From Nisaea sediminum (GTDB lineage: Bacteria > Pseudomonadota > Alphaproteobacteria > Thalassobaculales > Thalassobaculaceae), in contig NZ_JACZCQ010000001.1 in the NCBI RefSeq assembly GCF_014904705.1, forward strand, positions 62,001 to 126,000: a DNA stretch of 64,000 nucleotides. Reading direction: 5' to 3'. Of the stretch, positions 1-9,209 are shown piece after piece. The notes under the pieces were generated by a model that was not told where the DNA came from, made no database searches, and was given only the letters and a program-made list of their open reading frames with translations. Position 1 is the first letter of the stretch. Each line of letters starts with the position of its first letter. A program made the position numbers and the translations under genes.

Positions 1-1
1 T

Positions 2-1591
2 CTGGCCCCCGAGGAAGTCGGCGGGACAGGGCGCGGGATTATGCGGTTCGAGATGCCTTTGCTCAGGAAAATGACCTTCGAGATGGTCGACCTTCAGGCC
101 AGCGGTCAGTTCACCGGGGTCTCGCTGCCTACCCGGACGACCCGGTTGCCGTTCGAGAACGGGACGATGACCCTGGACCTCGACAAGACCGGCATGCTGC
201 TCGACGGAACCGGCGATCTATCCGGGCAGCAGGCACAGATCGCCTTTCTGCAATCCTTCGAGGATGCGGCCGAGATTCGACGGCGCACACATGTCATCGT
301 GCGTCCAGATGTGGATAAAATCGCGCAGCTTGGTCTCGACATGCGGCGGTTCGCCAGGGGCGAGGTCGAGCTCGATGCGACCATCCAGGAGCCGCGCGAC
401 GGCGACATGCGGGTCGATCTGGTCATGGGGCTGCAGAAAACCGAGTTCAAGGTCGACGAACTCGGCTGGGAGAAGCCCGCGGGTGCCGCCGGGACATTCA
501 GGGCGCAGATTCGTGCTCGCGACGATGCCGTCGTTGCGATCGATCAGTTCAGCGTCGCGACGGCGGATCTCGCGGCGTCGGGATCGGTGGAGTTCTCCGA
601 CGACACATTGCGGCCGACCCGCTTCACGATCGATCAGCTGCAGCTCGGCAGGACCGACCTCTCAGGTGTCATCGCGGCCGACGGGGCGGGCGGCTACACC
701 GCGAATGTGCAAGGTCCCTTCGCCGACCTTCGCAAGCTGGTGGAGAAGTTCGACGAGACGGAGGCGTCCTCCAAGGTTCCGCTGGTTGTGAACGCCCGGA
801 TCGATCAGGTCCTTATCGGCAAGCTGGAGCCGATGAAGGACGTGACCCTGCTGATCGAGAACGACGGAAAGGGGAGGTTCTCGCTCGCGGCGAACGGTGT
901 GATCGGAACCGAGCCTGCCGATCTCCTCTACAGCACGGCATCGGGAACTCCGCATTTCGATCTGAGCACTCAGAATGCGGGCAACGTGATGCAGGCTTTC
1001 GAGGGCTTCGACTCGATCTCCGGCGGCCGGCTGGTGGCTTCCGGCGAGATGGAGGAGCGCGAAGGTGGCCGGGGTTGGAACGTTTCGCTCACGGTGCTTG
1101 ATTTCGATCTGGTCGACGCTCCGGTGATGGCGCAGCTGCTGAGCGCGGTCTCCATAACCGGGCTGCCGGCGGTCGTGCAGGGGCGCGGCGTTCATTTCGA
1201 CAGGCTGGACGTGAACATGTATGTCAGCGACGAGAAACTCGTTCTGGACCGTTTGCTGGCCCAGGGGCGATCGCTCGGAATCTCGGCCTCCGGCGAGATT
1301 GATCGTATCATCGACGAGAGCGACCTGACCGGAATGGTGGTTCCCGCCTATGTGTTGAACCAGATCCTCGGCTCGATCCCCATTCTCGGCACACTGCTCA
1401 CCGGCGGCGAAGGCGAGGGGTTCCTCGCTTCCGAGTTCACGGTCAAGGGACCGCTGCAGCGGCCAGAGGTCACGGTCAATCCGCTGACGGCCCTGACGCC
1501 AGGGATCTTCCGCAATCTGTTCCGGCTCGAAGATGCGCGCCCGAAGGATCCGGAGCCGGCCGAACCGCCGGTCCCGGATCGCAGTCCCTGA
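2..1591 (+). CDS. AsmA-like C-terminal domain protein (YhdP/DUF3971 type), 5' end outside window
   Basis: The reading frame is open to the left edge of the window, so this is the C-terminal part of a longer protein. An internal ATG at 41 is unlikely to be the true start. The visible ~530 residues are beta-rich, with repeated 'dGxxxhsasG' style strands and a terminal segment (FTVKGPLQRPEVTVNPL followed by LTPGIFRNLF) typical of AsmA-like C-terminal regions. Members of this superfamily are large inner-membrane-anchored periplasmic proteins linked to lipid transport and envelope integrity; that role is family knowledge, not visible here. The gene is convergent with tyrS and ends inside a strong inverted repeat. 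Confidence 0.75.
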   Translation: MAPEEVGGTGRGIMRFEMPLLRKMTFEMVDLQASGQFTGVSLPTRTTRLPFENGTMTLDLDKTGMLLDGTGDLSGQQAQIAFLQSFEDAAEIRRRTHVIVRPDVDKIAQLGLDMRRFARGEVELDATIQEPRDGDMRVDLVMGLQKTEFKVDELGWEKPAGAAGTFRAQIRARDDAVVAIDQFSVATADLAASGSVEFSDDTLRPTRFTIDQLQLGRTDLSGVIAADGAGGYTANVQGPFADLRKLVEKFDETEASSKVPLVVNARIDQVLIGKLEPMKDVTLLIENDGKGRFSLAANGVIGTEPADLLYSTASGTPHFDLSTQNAGNVMQAFEGFDSISGGRLVASGEMEEREGGRGWNVSLTVLDFDLVDAPVMAQLLSAVSITGLPAVVQGRGVHFDRLDVNMYVSDEKLVLDRLLAQGRSLGISASGEIDRIIDESDLTGMVVPAYVLNQILGSIPILGTLLTGGEGEGFLASEFTVKGPLQRPEVTVNPLTALTPGIFRNLFRLEDARPKDPEPAEPPVPDRSP

Positions 1592-1602
1592 TCCGGGACC
1601 GG
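1568..1602 (+). terminator. Perfect 13-bp inverted repeat at the asmA-like/tyrS convergence
   Basis: CCGGTCCCGGATC (1568-1580) and GATCCGGGACCGG (1590-1602) are exact reverse complements with a 9-base loop. The stop codon of the upstream gene (1589-1591) lies at the loop/right-arm boundary. There is no T-run on either side, so it is not a textbook intrinsic terminator. Its place between two converging genes suggests bidirectional termination or mRNA 3'-end protection. Confidence 0.5.
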
Positions 1603-1616
1603 TCGGGAAGATCCGG

Positions 1617-2864
1617 TCAGACTTCCAGCAGGACGTGCTTCTTCTTGCCCGAGGAGAGCTTGATCACACCGTCGGCGATGTCGCCGTCGCCGAGCTTCAG
1701 GTTCTCGTCTGTCACCTGAACGTCATTCACGCGGGCACCGCCACCCTTGATGAGCCGGCGCGCCTCGCCGCTGGATGCGGCGAAACCGGCGAGACGCAGG
1801 GCGTCGACGATCCAGAGGCCCTCGGCGAGCCGGGAGGCTTCGACCGGGACGCGCGGCAGACCTTCACCGAGCGCGCCCTGTTCGAAGGTCTTGCGCGCGG
1901 TCTCGGCCGCAGCCTCCGCTTCGTCCTTGCCATGCAGCAGCGTCGTCGCCTCGTTGGCGAGGACCTTCTTCGCCTCGTTCAGCTCAGCGCCTTCCAGCTT
2001 TTCCAGCCGGGCAATCTCGTCCAGCGGCATCTCGGTGAAGAGACGCAGGAACTTGCCGACGTCGGCATCCTCGGTATTGCGCCAGAACTGCCAGTAGTCG
2101 TAGGGCGAGAGCCGCTCCTTGTTGAGCCAGATGGCGCCTTTCTCCGTCTTGCCCATCTTCTGCCCGGAGGCGGTGGTGAGCAGCGGCGTGGTCAGCCCGA
2201 AGACGGTCTGCTGATCAACCCGGCGGGTCAGCTCCACGCCATTGACGATATTGCCCCACTGGTCCGAGCCGCCCATCTGCAGCTGGCAGCCGTAGCGCCG
2301 GCGCAGCTCAAGGAAGTCGTAGCCCTGCAGGATCATGTAGTTGAACTCGAGGAAGCTCAGCGACTGCTCGCGGTCGAGGCGCAGCTTGACGCTGTCGAAG
2401 CTGAGCATCCGGTTGACCGAGAAATGCTGTCCGATCTTGCGCAGGAACGGGATGTATTCGAGCCCGTCCAGCCATTCCGCGTTGTCGCACATGACGGCAT
2501 CGCTTGCCTCGTCCCCGAAGGTCAGGAACTTCTGGAAGACCTTCTTGATGCCGTTTTTGTTGTGCTCGATATCGTCGTCGGACAAGAGCTTGCGCGCCTC
2601 GTCCTTGAAGGACGGGTCGCCGATCTTGCTGGTGCCGCCACCCATCAGGACGATCGGGCGGTGCCCGGTTTTCTGCAGGTGGCGCAGCATCATGATCTGG
2701 ATGAGGCTGCCGACATGCAGGCTGTCCGCCGTGCAATCGAAGCCGATATAGGCGGTCACGACCTGATTGGTCAGCAGCTCGTCCAGCGCTTCGGCGTCGG
2801 TGCACTGATGCACGAAACCGCGCTCGGTCATGGTCTGCATGAAGCCCGACTTGAACTGGCTCAT
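1617..2864 (-). CDS. tyrS: Tyrosine--tRNA ligase
   Basis: Cytoplasmic class I aminoacyl-tRNA synthetase that charges tRNA-Tyr. The 415 residues match the bacterial TyrRS length. The N-terminal Rossmann fold carries the tyrosine-pocket segment [16 protein letters not shown], in which HVGS is the HIGH-motif variant. The second signature is KMGKT, the KMSKS equivalent, near residue 230. [11 protein letters not shown] is the tyrosine/ATP contact region. The C-terminal ~70 residues form an S4-type RNA-binding domain ([15 protein letters not shown]). It converges on the upstream AsmA-like gene and diverges from anmK. All key residues look intact. Confidence 0.97.
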   Translation of the reverse strand: MSQFKSGFMQTMTERGFVHQCTDAEALDELLTNQVVTAYIGFDCTADSLHVGSLIQIMMLRHLQKTGHRPIVLMGGGTSKIGDPSFKDEARKLLSDDDIEHNKNGIKKVFQKFLTFGDEASDAVMCDNAEWLDGLEYIPFLRKIGQHFSVNRMLSFDSVKLRLDREQSLSFLEFNYMILQGYDFLELRRRYGCQLQMGGSDQWGNIVNGVELTRRVDQQTVFGLTTPLLTTASGQKMGKTEKGAIWLNKERLSPYDYWQFWRNTEDADVGKFLRLFTEMPLDEIARLEKLEGAELNEAKKVLANEATTLLHGKDEAEAAAETARKTFEQGALGEGLPRVPVEASRLAEGLWIVDALRLAGFAASSGEARRLIKGGGARVNDVQVTDENLKLGDGDIADGVIKLSSGKKKHVLLEV

Positions 2865-2994
2865 GGTCGTGTTCCCGGTGAAGATGTGTCAGAATCCAAG
2901 GCGCGTGGACTTAGCACATGGCCTGCGGCGTCTCAACCGGAACCGCCGTTCAGGATGCGCACGTGGGCGGCTTTTCGGACGATGAGGCTATCGA

Positions 2995-4098
2995 GTGGAC
3001 GGGCAGAAGACTTTCAAGGCAATCGGACTGATGAGCGGAACCTCGATGGACGGGGTCGACGCGGCGCTGATCGAGAGCGACGGCGAAGGCTCCGTGCGAC
3101 GCTGCGGCTTTTTCAGCCTGCCCTATACGGACGAGTTCCGCTGCCGTCTGAAGGCAATTCTCGGCACCTCCGAGGCGCACCCGGAACTCGCACGGGAGCT
3201 GACCGAGCGGCATGCGGAAGCGGTTGCCGGGCTTTTGGATCTCGAAGGCTGTCCCGCCAGCGAAGTTGACGTGATCGGCTTTCACGGCCAGACCATCCTG
3301 CACGAGCCGCATCTCCGCCGGACGCTGCAGATCGGGGCGCCGGATCTTCTGGCAAGGGTCACGGGGCGGCCGGTCGTGTTCGGTCTCCGGCTGACGGACG
3401 TTGCGGCCGGCGGGGAGGGGGCGCCGCTGGTGCCGGTCTATCACCGCGCGCTCACCCGCTCGCTCGGGGCGACGGTCGCCGTCCTGAACCTCGGCGGCGT
3501 CGGCAACGTCACCTGGATAGACGGCAGCGAGAACGCCGGTCCGGAAGCGATGCTGGCCTTCGATACGGGCCCCGCGAACGCGCCGGTCGATGATTTCATG
3601 CGTCGGCGTCTCGGCGCGCAATGCGACCTGGGTGGGGCGCTCGCGGCGACGGGCAAGGTCGATGAGGAGCGGTTGTCCGCGCTCCTCGACGATCCCTATT
3701 TCAAAAGACGTCCGCCAAAGTCGCTTGATCGCGATCATTTCGCAGCGCGCGCGGCAAAGGCCGTCGAAAACCTCTCCGATGCGGACGGCGCCGCCTTGCT
3801 GACCGCATTCTCCGCAGCCGCGGTGGCGGCAGCGCAGCAATGGTTTCCGCATCCGCCCGGACAATGGATCGCCTGCGGTGGCGGCCGCCGGAACGCGACC
3901 CTGATGCGGGAGTTGGCCGGTTGGCTAGACGCCCCGATCGTCTCGTCGGACAGCCTTGGCTGGAACGGAGACGCCGTCGAGGCCGAGGCTTTCGCCTATC
4001 TGGCGATCCGCAGCCTGCTCGGCCGTCCGCTGACCTTTCCGGGCACAACGGGAGTGCCCGTGCCGCTGAGCGGCGGCACGTTGCACCGGCCGGACTGA
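2995..4098 (+). CDS. anmK: Anhydro-N-acetylmuramic acid kinase
   Basis: AnmK phosphorylates and opens 1,6-anhydro-MurNAc released by lytic transglycosylases, giving MurNAc-6-phosphate for peptidoglycan recycling. The protein begins with the ASKHA-type phosphate loop GLMSGTSMDGVDAALIE and contains FDTGPANAPVDD and CGGGRRN, both characteristic of the family; 367 residues is the usual length. Start is GTG at 2995 with a GAGG Shine-Dalgarno at 2984-2987. No in-frame ATG gives a better N-terminus. It diverges from tyrS and converges on the next gene, with a small GGCCGG/CCGGCC hairpin at the junction. Confidence 0.95.
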   Translation: MDGQKTFKAIGLMSGTSMDGVDAALIESDGEGSVRRCGFFSLPYTDEFRCRLKAILGTSEAHPELARELTERHAEAVAGLLDLEGCPASEVDVIGFHGQTILHEPHLRRTLQIGAPDLLARVTGRPVVFGLRLTDVAAGGEGAPLVPVYHRALTRSLGATVAVLNLGGVGNVTWIDGSENAGPEAMLAFDTGPANAPVDDFMRRRLGAQCDLGGALAATGKVDEERLSALLDDPYFKRRPPKSLDRDHFAARAAKAVENLSDADGAALLTAFSAAAVAAAQQWFPHPPGQWIACGGGRRNATLMRELAGWLDAPIVSSDSLGWNGDAVEAEAFAYLAIRSLLGRPLTFPGTTGVPVPLSGGTLHRPD

Positions 4099-4108
4099 AC
4101 CGGCCCCC

Positions 4109-4774
4109 TTACTTCGCGTCGACCAGCTGTTCGGCCTCGGGCAGCGACTTGTTGAGATAGTCGGTAACGATCTTGTTCACGTCGTCGAGATGCTTGCCGA
4201 AATAGTGGTCGGCGTTTTTCACCAGGACATGGTCGATGGTGATGCCCTTCTGCGTGGAGAGCTTGTCGACCAGCTTCTTCACCGAGTCCGGCGGGACGAC
4301 ATCGTCGGAATCGCCGTGCAGCATCAGCCCCGACGAGGGGCAGGGGGCGAGGAAGCTGAAGTCGAACATGTTGGCCGGCGGGGCGATGGAGATAAAGCCG
4401 GTGATCTCCGGCCGGCGCATCAGCAACTGCATGCCGATCCAGGCGCCGAAGGAGAAGCCACCGATCCAGCAATAGGGCGCGTTCGGATTGTAGGTCTGCA
4501 GCCAGTCCAGCGCGGACGCGGCATCGCTGAGCTCGCCCTCGCCGCGGTCGAACACGCCCTGGCTTCGTCCGACGCCCCGGAAGTTGAAGCGCAGGGTCGA
4601 GAAACCGCGATTCACGAAGTTCTGGAACAGGGAATAGACGACCTTGTTGTTCATGGTTCCGCCATGCTGCGGATGCGGATGCAGCAGCAGGGCGATGGGC
4701 GCGTTCTCTTTCTTGCTGTGGACGTAACGTCCTTCGAGACGTCCCTCGGGACCATTCATGATTACTTCAGGCAT
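4109..4774 (-). CDS. Alpha/beta hydrolase (COG2945-type)
   Basis: A 221-residue single-domain alpha/beta hydrolase. It shows the oxyanion-side segment LLLHPHPQHGGTM, the nucleophile elbow GGFSFGAW (Ser in GxSxG-like context), an acid residue in LHGDSDDVVPP and a C-terminal His in KNADHYF. No signal peptide is visible, so it is cytoplasmic. The substrate is unknown. In many alphaproteobacteria this hydrolase stands next to iscR, as it does here (divergent, about 350 bases apart). Confidence 0.85.
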   Translation of the reverse strand: MPEVIMNGPEGRLEGRYVHSKKENAPIALLLHPHPQHGGTMNNKVVYSLFQNFVNRGFSTLRFNFRGVGRSQGVFDRGEGELSDAASALDWLQTYNPNAPYCWIGGFSFGAWIGMQLLMRRPEITGFISIAPPANMFDFSFLAPCPSSGLMLHGDSDDVVPPDSVKKLVDKLSTQKGITIDHVLVKNADHYFGKHLDDVNKIVTDYLNKSLPEAEQLVDAK

Positions 4775-5128
4775 TCGATCCGTTCCTCAACACCGGCAGG
4801 CCGGTTTTCCAGTTCCGGGAAGGGGCTAAGAGTCGCAATAGTCTTCTTTCCGCGACCCGGAAATTAACCGCCGCTATCCCGGTTTACTTTCATTGCGCGA
4901 TGGCTGTAATCTCATTCTGACAGTCGGAGTCTGGCTTTAGCTCAGTCAGGCTGCCGAATTCAAGTGTAGCATTGCTGCTTTGAAACGGAAGCATGGCGCA
5001 ACGCTACGGACGGTTCTTTGTTCGACCGTCCAAGGGTACTGAACGGATGGGACCCCGTTCTGCTGAAGAGATCGCCGTTGTTGGGGGCATGGCGATGGGT
5101 AACGTGTTCGGCACGGGGGTCATATAAG
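4775..5128. other. Intergenic region upstream of iscR, with one hairpin
   Basis: There is no convincing gene in this 354-base gap between the divergent hydrolase and iscR. The clearest structure is GGACGGT (5008-5014) and ACCGTCC (5025-5031), a perfect 7-bp stem with a 10-base loop, about 100 bases before the iscR start. It could lie in the iscR 5' leader. In-frame codons upstream of iscR from 5018 do not resemble the Rrf2 N-terminus and were left out. Confidence 0.4.
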
Positions 5129-5542
5129 GTGAAATTCAGTACTAAGGGGCGATATGCCGTTATGGCGGTATGTGATCTTGCGCGACACGACGATGGCCGT
5201 CCGGTCTCGTTGGCCGAGATCGCATCGCGACAGAAAATTTCAGTCTCCTATCTCGAACAGATGTTTGCACAGCTCCGCAAGGCGCGGTTCGTGCGCAGTG
5301 TCAGAGGGCCGGGGGGCGGCTATCTGCTTGCAATAGAACCGGACCAGATCAAGATCTCCGAGGTGATGACTGCGATCGAGCAGCCGGTGCGGGGAAACAG
5401 CGACGACGACGGAATGTTCGCGACGAGGGGATGCGCCGACGATCCGACGAAACCGCTTTGGGAGGAGGTCGGGCGTCAGGTCCTCGGATATCTCGATCAG
5501 GTCACGGTCGACGATATTGTGTCGGGGCGAATACCCAATTAA
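5129..5542 (+). CDS. iscR: Rrf2-family Fe-S regulator, IscR-like with a single conserved Cys
   Basis: A 137-residue Rrf2 winged-helix protein that would control Fe-S biogenesis genes. The N-terminus MKFSTKGRYAVMAVCDLA is diagnostic and sets the GTG start at 5129; longer in-frame starts add 37 non-conserved residues. The recognition helix region ISVSYLEQMFAQLRKA and the wing RSVRGPGGGYLLA are intact. Classical IscR has three clustered cysteines as cluster ligands. Here only Cys102 is present in that loop, and Cys15 is the only other cysteine. It is followed 72 bases later by a cysteine desulfurase, so it is probably the first gene of the operon and autoregulated. Confidence 0.88.
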   Translation: MKFSTKGRYAVMAVCDLARHDDGRPVSLAEIASRQKISVSYLEQMFAQLRKARFVRSVRGPGGGYLLAIEPDQIKISEVMTAIEQPVRGNSDDDGMFATRGCADDPTKPLWEEVGRQVLGYLDQVTVDDIVSGRIPN

Positions 5543-5614
5543 CTCCGGAGATTCTTGACGGGATTGCCTCGTCTGCCTATCTCGGCTGTGCGTTTCACCG
5601 GGATCCGGATCTCC

Positions 5615-6736
5615 ATGCCCGCGACAGTCTATGCCGATTACAATGCGACCGCGCCGCTTCGGGACGTTGCCGTCGAGGCAATGTCGGGAGCGATGCGCTC
5701 GGTCGGCAATCCGTCTTCGGTGCATGGGCCGGGGCGGACCGCGCGGGCCGCGATCGAGAAGGCTCGCGCGCAGGTCGCCGCTCTGATCGGCGCTGCGCCG
5801 CAAACCATCGTCTTTACGAGCGGCGGAACAGAGGCCTCTGCGCTGGCACTCAAAGGCGCGGGCCGCCGACGGGTCGTGACCAGCGCCGTCGAGCATGAAG
5901 CGGTCCTCGCGGCGGTGCCGGACGCGGTCCGGCTTCCCGTCGACGCGAACGGCATCCTTGATCTCGATGCCCTCCGCTCCGCGCTCGAGGCGGATGGAGG
6001 TGAGACACTCGTCTCGGTGCAGTGGGCCAATAACGAAACCGGAGCCCTGCAGCCGATAGAGGAGATCGCCGCCCTCACGCGCACGTTCGGCGCGCTGCTG
6101 CACAGCGACGCCGTGCAGGCGGCCGGGAAGCTTCCGCTCGACGTCACCGCCGCCGGCCTCGATCTGCTGTCGCTTTCCGCGCACAAGATTGGCGGGCCCG
6201 CGGGAGTGGGAGCGCTCTACGTCCGCGAAGGACTGGATCTTGCGGCGGTGCAGACCGGCGGCGGACAGGAAAAGGGGCGCCGCTCGGGAACCGAGAACAA
6301 GATCGGAATCGTCGGGTTCGGCGCGGCAGCCGGAGCCGCCCGTGAAACGCTTGCCGATTGGGATCGCGTCGCCGCCCTGCGTGACCGGTTCGAGGCCGCG
6401 GTCCGGGCCGCGGGTCCGGGCGCGCGGATCTTTTCCGCCGCGGCGCCGCGGTTGCCGAACACGAGCTGCGTCTCGCTCTCGGGCGTGCGCGGCGAAACCC
6501 AGGTGATTGCGCTCGATCTTGCCGGCATCGCGGTCAGTTCGGGCTCCGCCTGCTCTTCCGGAAAGGTCCGCCGCAGTCACGTGCTCGACGCCATGGACCC
6601 GGGTTCCGCCGATGCCGAAACGGCAATCCGCGTTTCCCTTGGCTGGGAAAGCATTGACGAAGATGTCGACAGGCTTGTCGACGCATGGTGCGATTTGTAC
6701 AACCGCGCGTCAGCCGACACAGAACGATCCGTCTGA
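5615..6736 (+). CDS. Cysteine desulfurase (IscS/NifS family)
   Basis: PLP enzyme that takes sulfur from cysteine for Fe-S clusters and other thio-cofactors. With ATG 5615 it has 373 residues and starts MPATVYADYNATAPLRD, the expected family N-terminus. A TTG at 5555 preceded by CCGGAG is an alternative start adding 20 residues. Key residues: His94 in SAVEHEA, the PLP lysine Lys191 in SAHKIGGP, and the persulfide-carrying Cys313 in SSGSACSSGK. The short SSG(S)ACSSG loop marks the NifS/IscS group rather than SufS. It lies between iscR and a ferredoxin gene. No scaffold gene (iscU, sufB) follows in this window. Confidence 0.92.
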   Translation: MPATVYADYNATAPLRDVAVEAMSGAMRSVGNPSSVHGPGRTARAAIEKARAQVAALIGAAPQTIVFTSGGTEASALALKGAGRRRVVTSAVEHEAVLAAVPDAVRLPVDANGILDLDALRSALEADGGETLVSVQWANNETGALQPIEEIAALTRTFGALLHSDAVQAAGKLPLDVTAAGLDLLSLSAHKIGGPAGVGALYVREGLDLAAVQTGGGQEKGRRSGTENKIGIVGFGAAAGAARETLADWDRVAALRDRFEAAVRAAGPGARIFSAAAPRLPNTSCVSLSGVRGETQVIALDLAGIAVSSGSACSSGKVRRSHVLDAMDPGSADAETAIRVSLGWESIDEDVDRLVDAWCDLYNRASADTERSV

Positions 6737-6761
6737 GATCGAGAAAGCAACGGAGAGAAAC

Positions 6762-7082
6762 TTGCCCCGCATGACATTCATCGGCCGCGACGGCACCCGG
6801 CAGGAAGTCGATGCCCCGCTCGGATACACGCTGCTGCAGATCGCACGCGAGAACGATGTGGATATCGAAGGGGCCTGCGAGGGATGCCTCGCCTGCGCCA
6901 CCTGTCACGTTCATGTCGCAGCGGAGTGGTTCGACAAGCTGCCGGCGCCGAGCGACGACGAGGAAGACATGCTCGATCTCGCTTTCAATCTCTCCGACAC
7001 CTCCCGTCTCGGCTGCCAGATCCGCATTACCGAGGAACTCGACGGGCTCGTCGTCACCCTGCCGCCGGACGGCTCGGCATGA
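6762..7082 (+). CDS. 2Fe-2S ferredoxin (Isc/adrenodoxin type)
   Basis: A 106-residue ferredoxin of the adrenodoxin/Isc-Fdx class. Cluster ligands follow the C-x5-C-x2-C pattern within ACEGCLACATCHV, plus a distal Cys in RLGCQI. Start is TTG 6762 (MPRMTFIGRDG), chosen because CGGAGAG at 6751-6757 is correctly spaced for it; ATG 6771 is the alternative. It would donate electrons during Fe-S assembly. It lies 25 bases after the desulfurase, and its stop overlaps the tenA start in an ATGA junction, so the genes are translationally linked. Confidence 0.92.
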   Translation: MPRMTFIGRDGTRQEVDAPLGYTLLQIARENDVDIEGACEGCLACATCHVHVAAEWFDKLPAPSDDEEDMLDLAFNLSDTSRLGCQIRITEELDGLVVTLPPDGSA

Positions 7083-7771
7083 GCGCTGCGCTCATTCAGG
7101 AGGGAAGTTATCTCGATCGCCTGATCCGTTCCGCCCCCGAGGCCTGGTCGGCCTATACCGGACACCGCTTCGTCGCCGGCATGGCGGACGGCACGCTGCC
7201 GGAAGCGGCCTTCCGGCACTATCTCGGCCAAGACTATCTCTTTCTGATCCATTTCGCCCGCGCTTATGGGCTCGCCGTCTACAAGTCCGAGCGGCTCGAG
7301 GACATGCGCGCGGCCTCCGCCGTGATCAGCGGCATTCTCGACGTCGAGATGGAGTTGCACGTCAAATACTGCGCCGGCTGGGGGCTCTCCGAGGTGGAGA
7401 TGGCGGCGCTTCCCGAAGATCCCGCGTGCATGGCCTATACCCGCTACGTGCTGGAGCGCGGCATGGCGGGCGACGTGCTCGATCTGCATGCGGCGCTTGC
7501 GCCCTGCGTCGTCGGCTACGGCGTGATCGGGCAGCGGCTTGCCAACGACCCGTTGACGAGGCGGGAAGGCAATCCCTATCTTGCCTGGATCGAGATGTAT
7601 TCGGATGAGGAGTATCTCGACCTCGCCCGCGGCGCGGCGGCGCATATCGAGGATCTCGCCGCGCGGCGAGGCGGTGAGGCCCGCTTTGCCGAACTGGCGA
7701 AGACCTTTGAGGCCGCCACCGTTCTCGAACGCGATTTCTGGCAAATGGGGCTTGATGCGGTAGCGGGTTAA
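7079..7771 (+). CDS. tenA: TenA-family thiaminase II / aminopyrimidine aminohydrolase
   Basis: A 230-residue all-helical TenA protein. This family hydrolyses 4-amino-5-aminomethyl-2-methylpyrimidine, a thiamine breakdown product, to HMP for salvage. Residues matching the known active site are visible: Asp in YLGQDYLFL, Cys and Tyr in APCVVGYG, Tyr in LAWIEMYSDEEY, and the C-terminal Glu in ATVLERDFW. The ATG overlaps the ferredoxin stop (ATGA), placing it in the isc-type operon. Why a thiamine-salvage gene is coupled to Fe-S genes is not evident from the sequence. Confidence 0.9.
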   Translation: MSAALIQEGSYLDRLIRSAPEAWSAYTGHRFVAGMADGTLPEAAFRHYLGQDYLFLIHFARAYGLAVYKSERLEDMRAASAVISGILDVEMELHVKYCAGWGLSEVEMAALPEDPACMAYTRYVLERGMAGDVLDLHAALAPCVVGYGVIGQRLANDPLTRREGNPYLAWIEMYSDEEYLDLARGAAAHIEDLAARRGGEARFAELAKTFEAATVLERDFWQMGLDAVAG

Positions 7772-7889
7772 CCATTTTCGTTGTATGGAAAATACACGCG
7801 CTTTCTGAATGTAATGGCGTCGCTCTACCGTAAAGAGTAGGCTGTATGCTCAAAAATATAATTTAGATCAATAGCTTAAGGCGGGTTTT

Positions 7890-9209
7890 ATGGTGGAAAT
7901 CCGGATCAAGCATATCGCCTGGCTGGTGATCTGCGGCTTGGTGGCATTCGGAGTGGTTCTCGTCGCGGCAGTGGTTGCTTTGCATGCCGAAATCGGGTCT
8001 CTCCAGGACACATGGGCGAGCCTGAAAACCGATTCGGAAGCATCGGCTCTCCTCGGACAGCAGATTTCCGACCTCCGAGAGGTCATTGCGCTCGCCTTCT
8101 GGGGGGTGCCGCCGCTGATGGTCTTCGGTGTCGCGGTAACGGTCTGGGTCTATTTCTTCCGGATAACAAATCCCCTGACCTCCCTGACCTCGACGACGTC
8201 GGTGCTGGCGGGCGGCGGTACAGATGTCGAGGTCGAACATACTGACCGGAAGGATGAAATCGGCGAGCTGGCGCGTGCCATGCTCGTCTTCAAGCAGAAC
8301 ATCATCCGCGAGAGCGAAGCCCGCGCCGAAAAGGAGCGCCTGCAGCAAGCGGAGCTCGAGAAATATCAGCAGGTATCCAGACTGACCGACGAGTTCGAGG
8401 CGGTGATCAAGGCCTTCATGGACGATCTGACGTCTTCTGTCGCCGACCTGAAAGAGACGGCGAAGAGTCTCGACCAAGTGGCGGGAACCAATCAGAGCCA
8501 GTCCGGGCAGCTCGAGGCCTCCGCCGGTACGGCGACCCAGAGCGTCGAAATGGTCAGTCAGGCGGCGGATGAACTCTCCCGTTCGATCCAGCGGGTCGTC
8601 GAGAGCGTGCAGACCTCAAGCCGGATCGCCGCCCAGGCGGTCGAGAAGGCGCGTAGCGCCGACGAGGCCATCGCGACTCTCGAGCACAATTCCCAGAAGA
8701 TCGGCGAGGTGGTCGGTCTGATCCGCGATATCGCGGAGCAGACGAACCTCCTGGCGCTGAATGCGACCATCGAGGCGGCACGCGCCGGCGAGGCGGGCAA
8801 AGGCTTCGCGGTGGTCGCGAACGAGGTCAAGAACCTGGCAAATCAAACCTCCAGTGCGACCGGCGAGATCGAGAACCACATTCTCGAAAATCAGGACAAC
8901 ACGCGGAATATCGTCGGCATCATCCGGGAACTCAGCGACACCATCGACCGGATGGAGCAGAACAGCCGCGAAGTCTCCGACACGATGAGCGAGCAGCACG
9001 ATCACACGAGACAGGTCGCGATGAACACGCGGCAAGCGACGGACAGTGCCCACGAGGTCAACAATGTCGCAGCGAGCCTCGGAAAATCGTCGTCCGAAAC
9101 GCTTCAGGTCGCGGACCGGATGGCTGCGGCTTCGGAGAAGTTGGACGAGCGCGCCCGGATGCTGTTCGAAAAGGTTCAGGCCTTCCTGTCCAACATCAAC
9201 CGCATCTGA
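7890..9209 (+). CDS. Methyl-accepting chemotaxis protein with minimal periplasmic domain
   Basis: A 439-residue transmembrane chemoreceptor. TM1 is at about residues 9-31 and TM2 at about 66-90, leaving only some 35 periplasmic residues, too few for a standard ligand-binding domain. A HAMP domain (about 90-142) follows. The cytoplasmic coiled coil carries the hallmark tip [19 protein letters not shown] and [15 protein letters not shown]. The receptor may sense through its membrane or HAMP region or via a partner. No che genes are nearby. An in-frame GTG at 7893 could also serve as start. Confidence 0.92.
   Translation: MVEIRIKHIAWLVICGLVAFGVVLVAAVVALHAEIGSLQDTWASLKTDSEASALLGQQISDLREVIALAFWGVPPLMVFGVAVTVWVYFFRITNPLTSLTSTTSVLAGGGTDVEVEHTDRKDEIGELARAMLVFKQNIIRESEARAEKERLQQAELEKYQQVSRLTDEFEAVIKAFMDDLTSSVADLKETAKSLDQVAGTNQSQSGQLEASAGTATQSVEMVSQAADELSRSIQRVVESVQTSSRIAAQAVEKARSADEAIATLEHNSQKIGEVVGLIRDIAEQTNLLALNATIEAARAGEAGKGFAVVANEVKNLANQTSSATGEIENHILENQDNTRNIVGIIRELSDTIDRMEQNSREVSDTMSEQHDHTRQVAMNTRQATDSAHEVNNVAASLGKSSSETLQVADRMAAASEKLDERARMLFEKVQAFLSNINRI

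Noticed and set aside
5018-5128. Extended N-terminus for the Rrf2 regulator
   Set aside because: The extra 37 residues are unlike any Rrf2 start; the family N-terminus begins exactly at GTG 5129.
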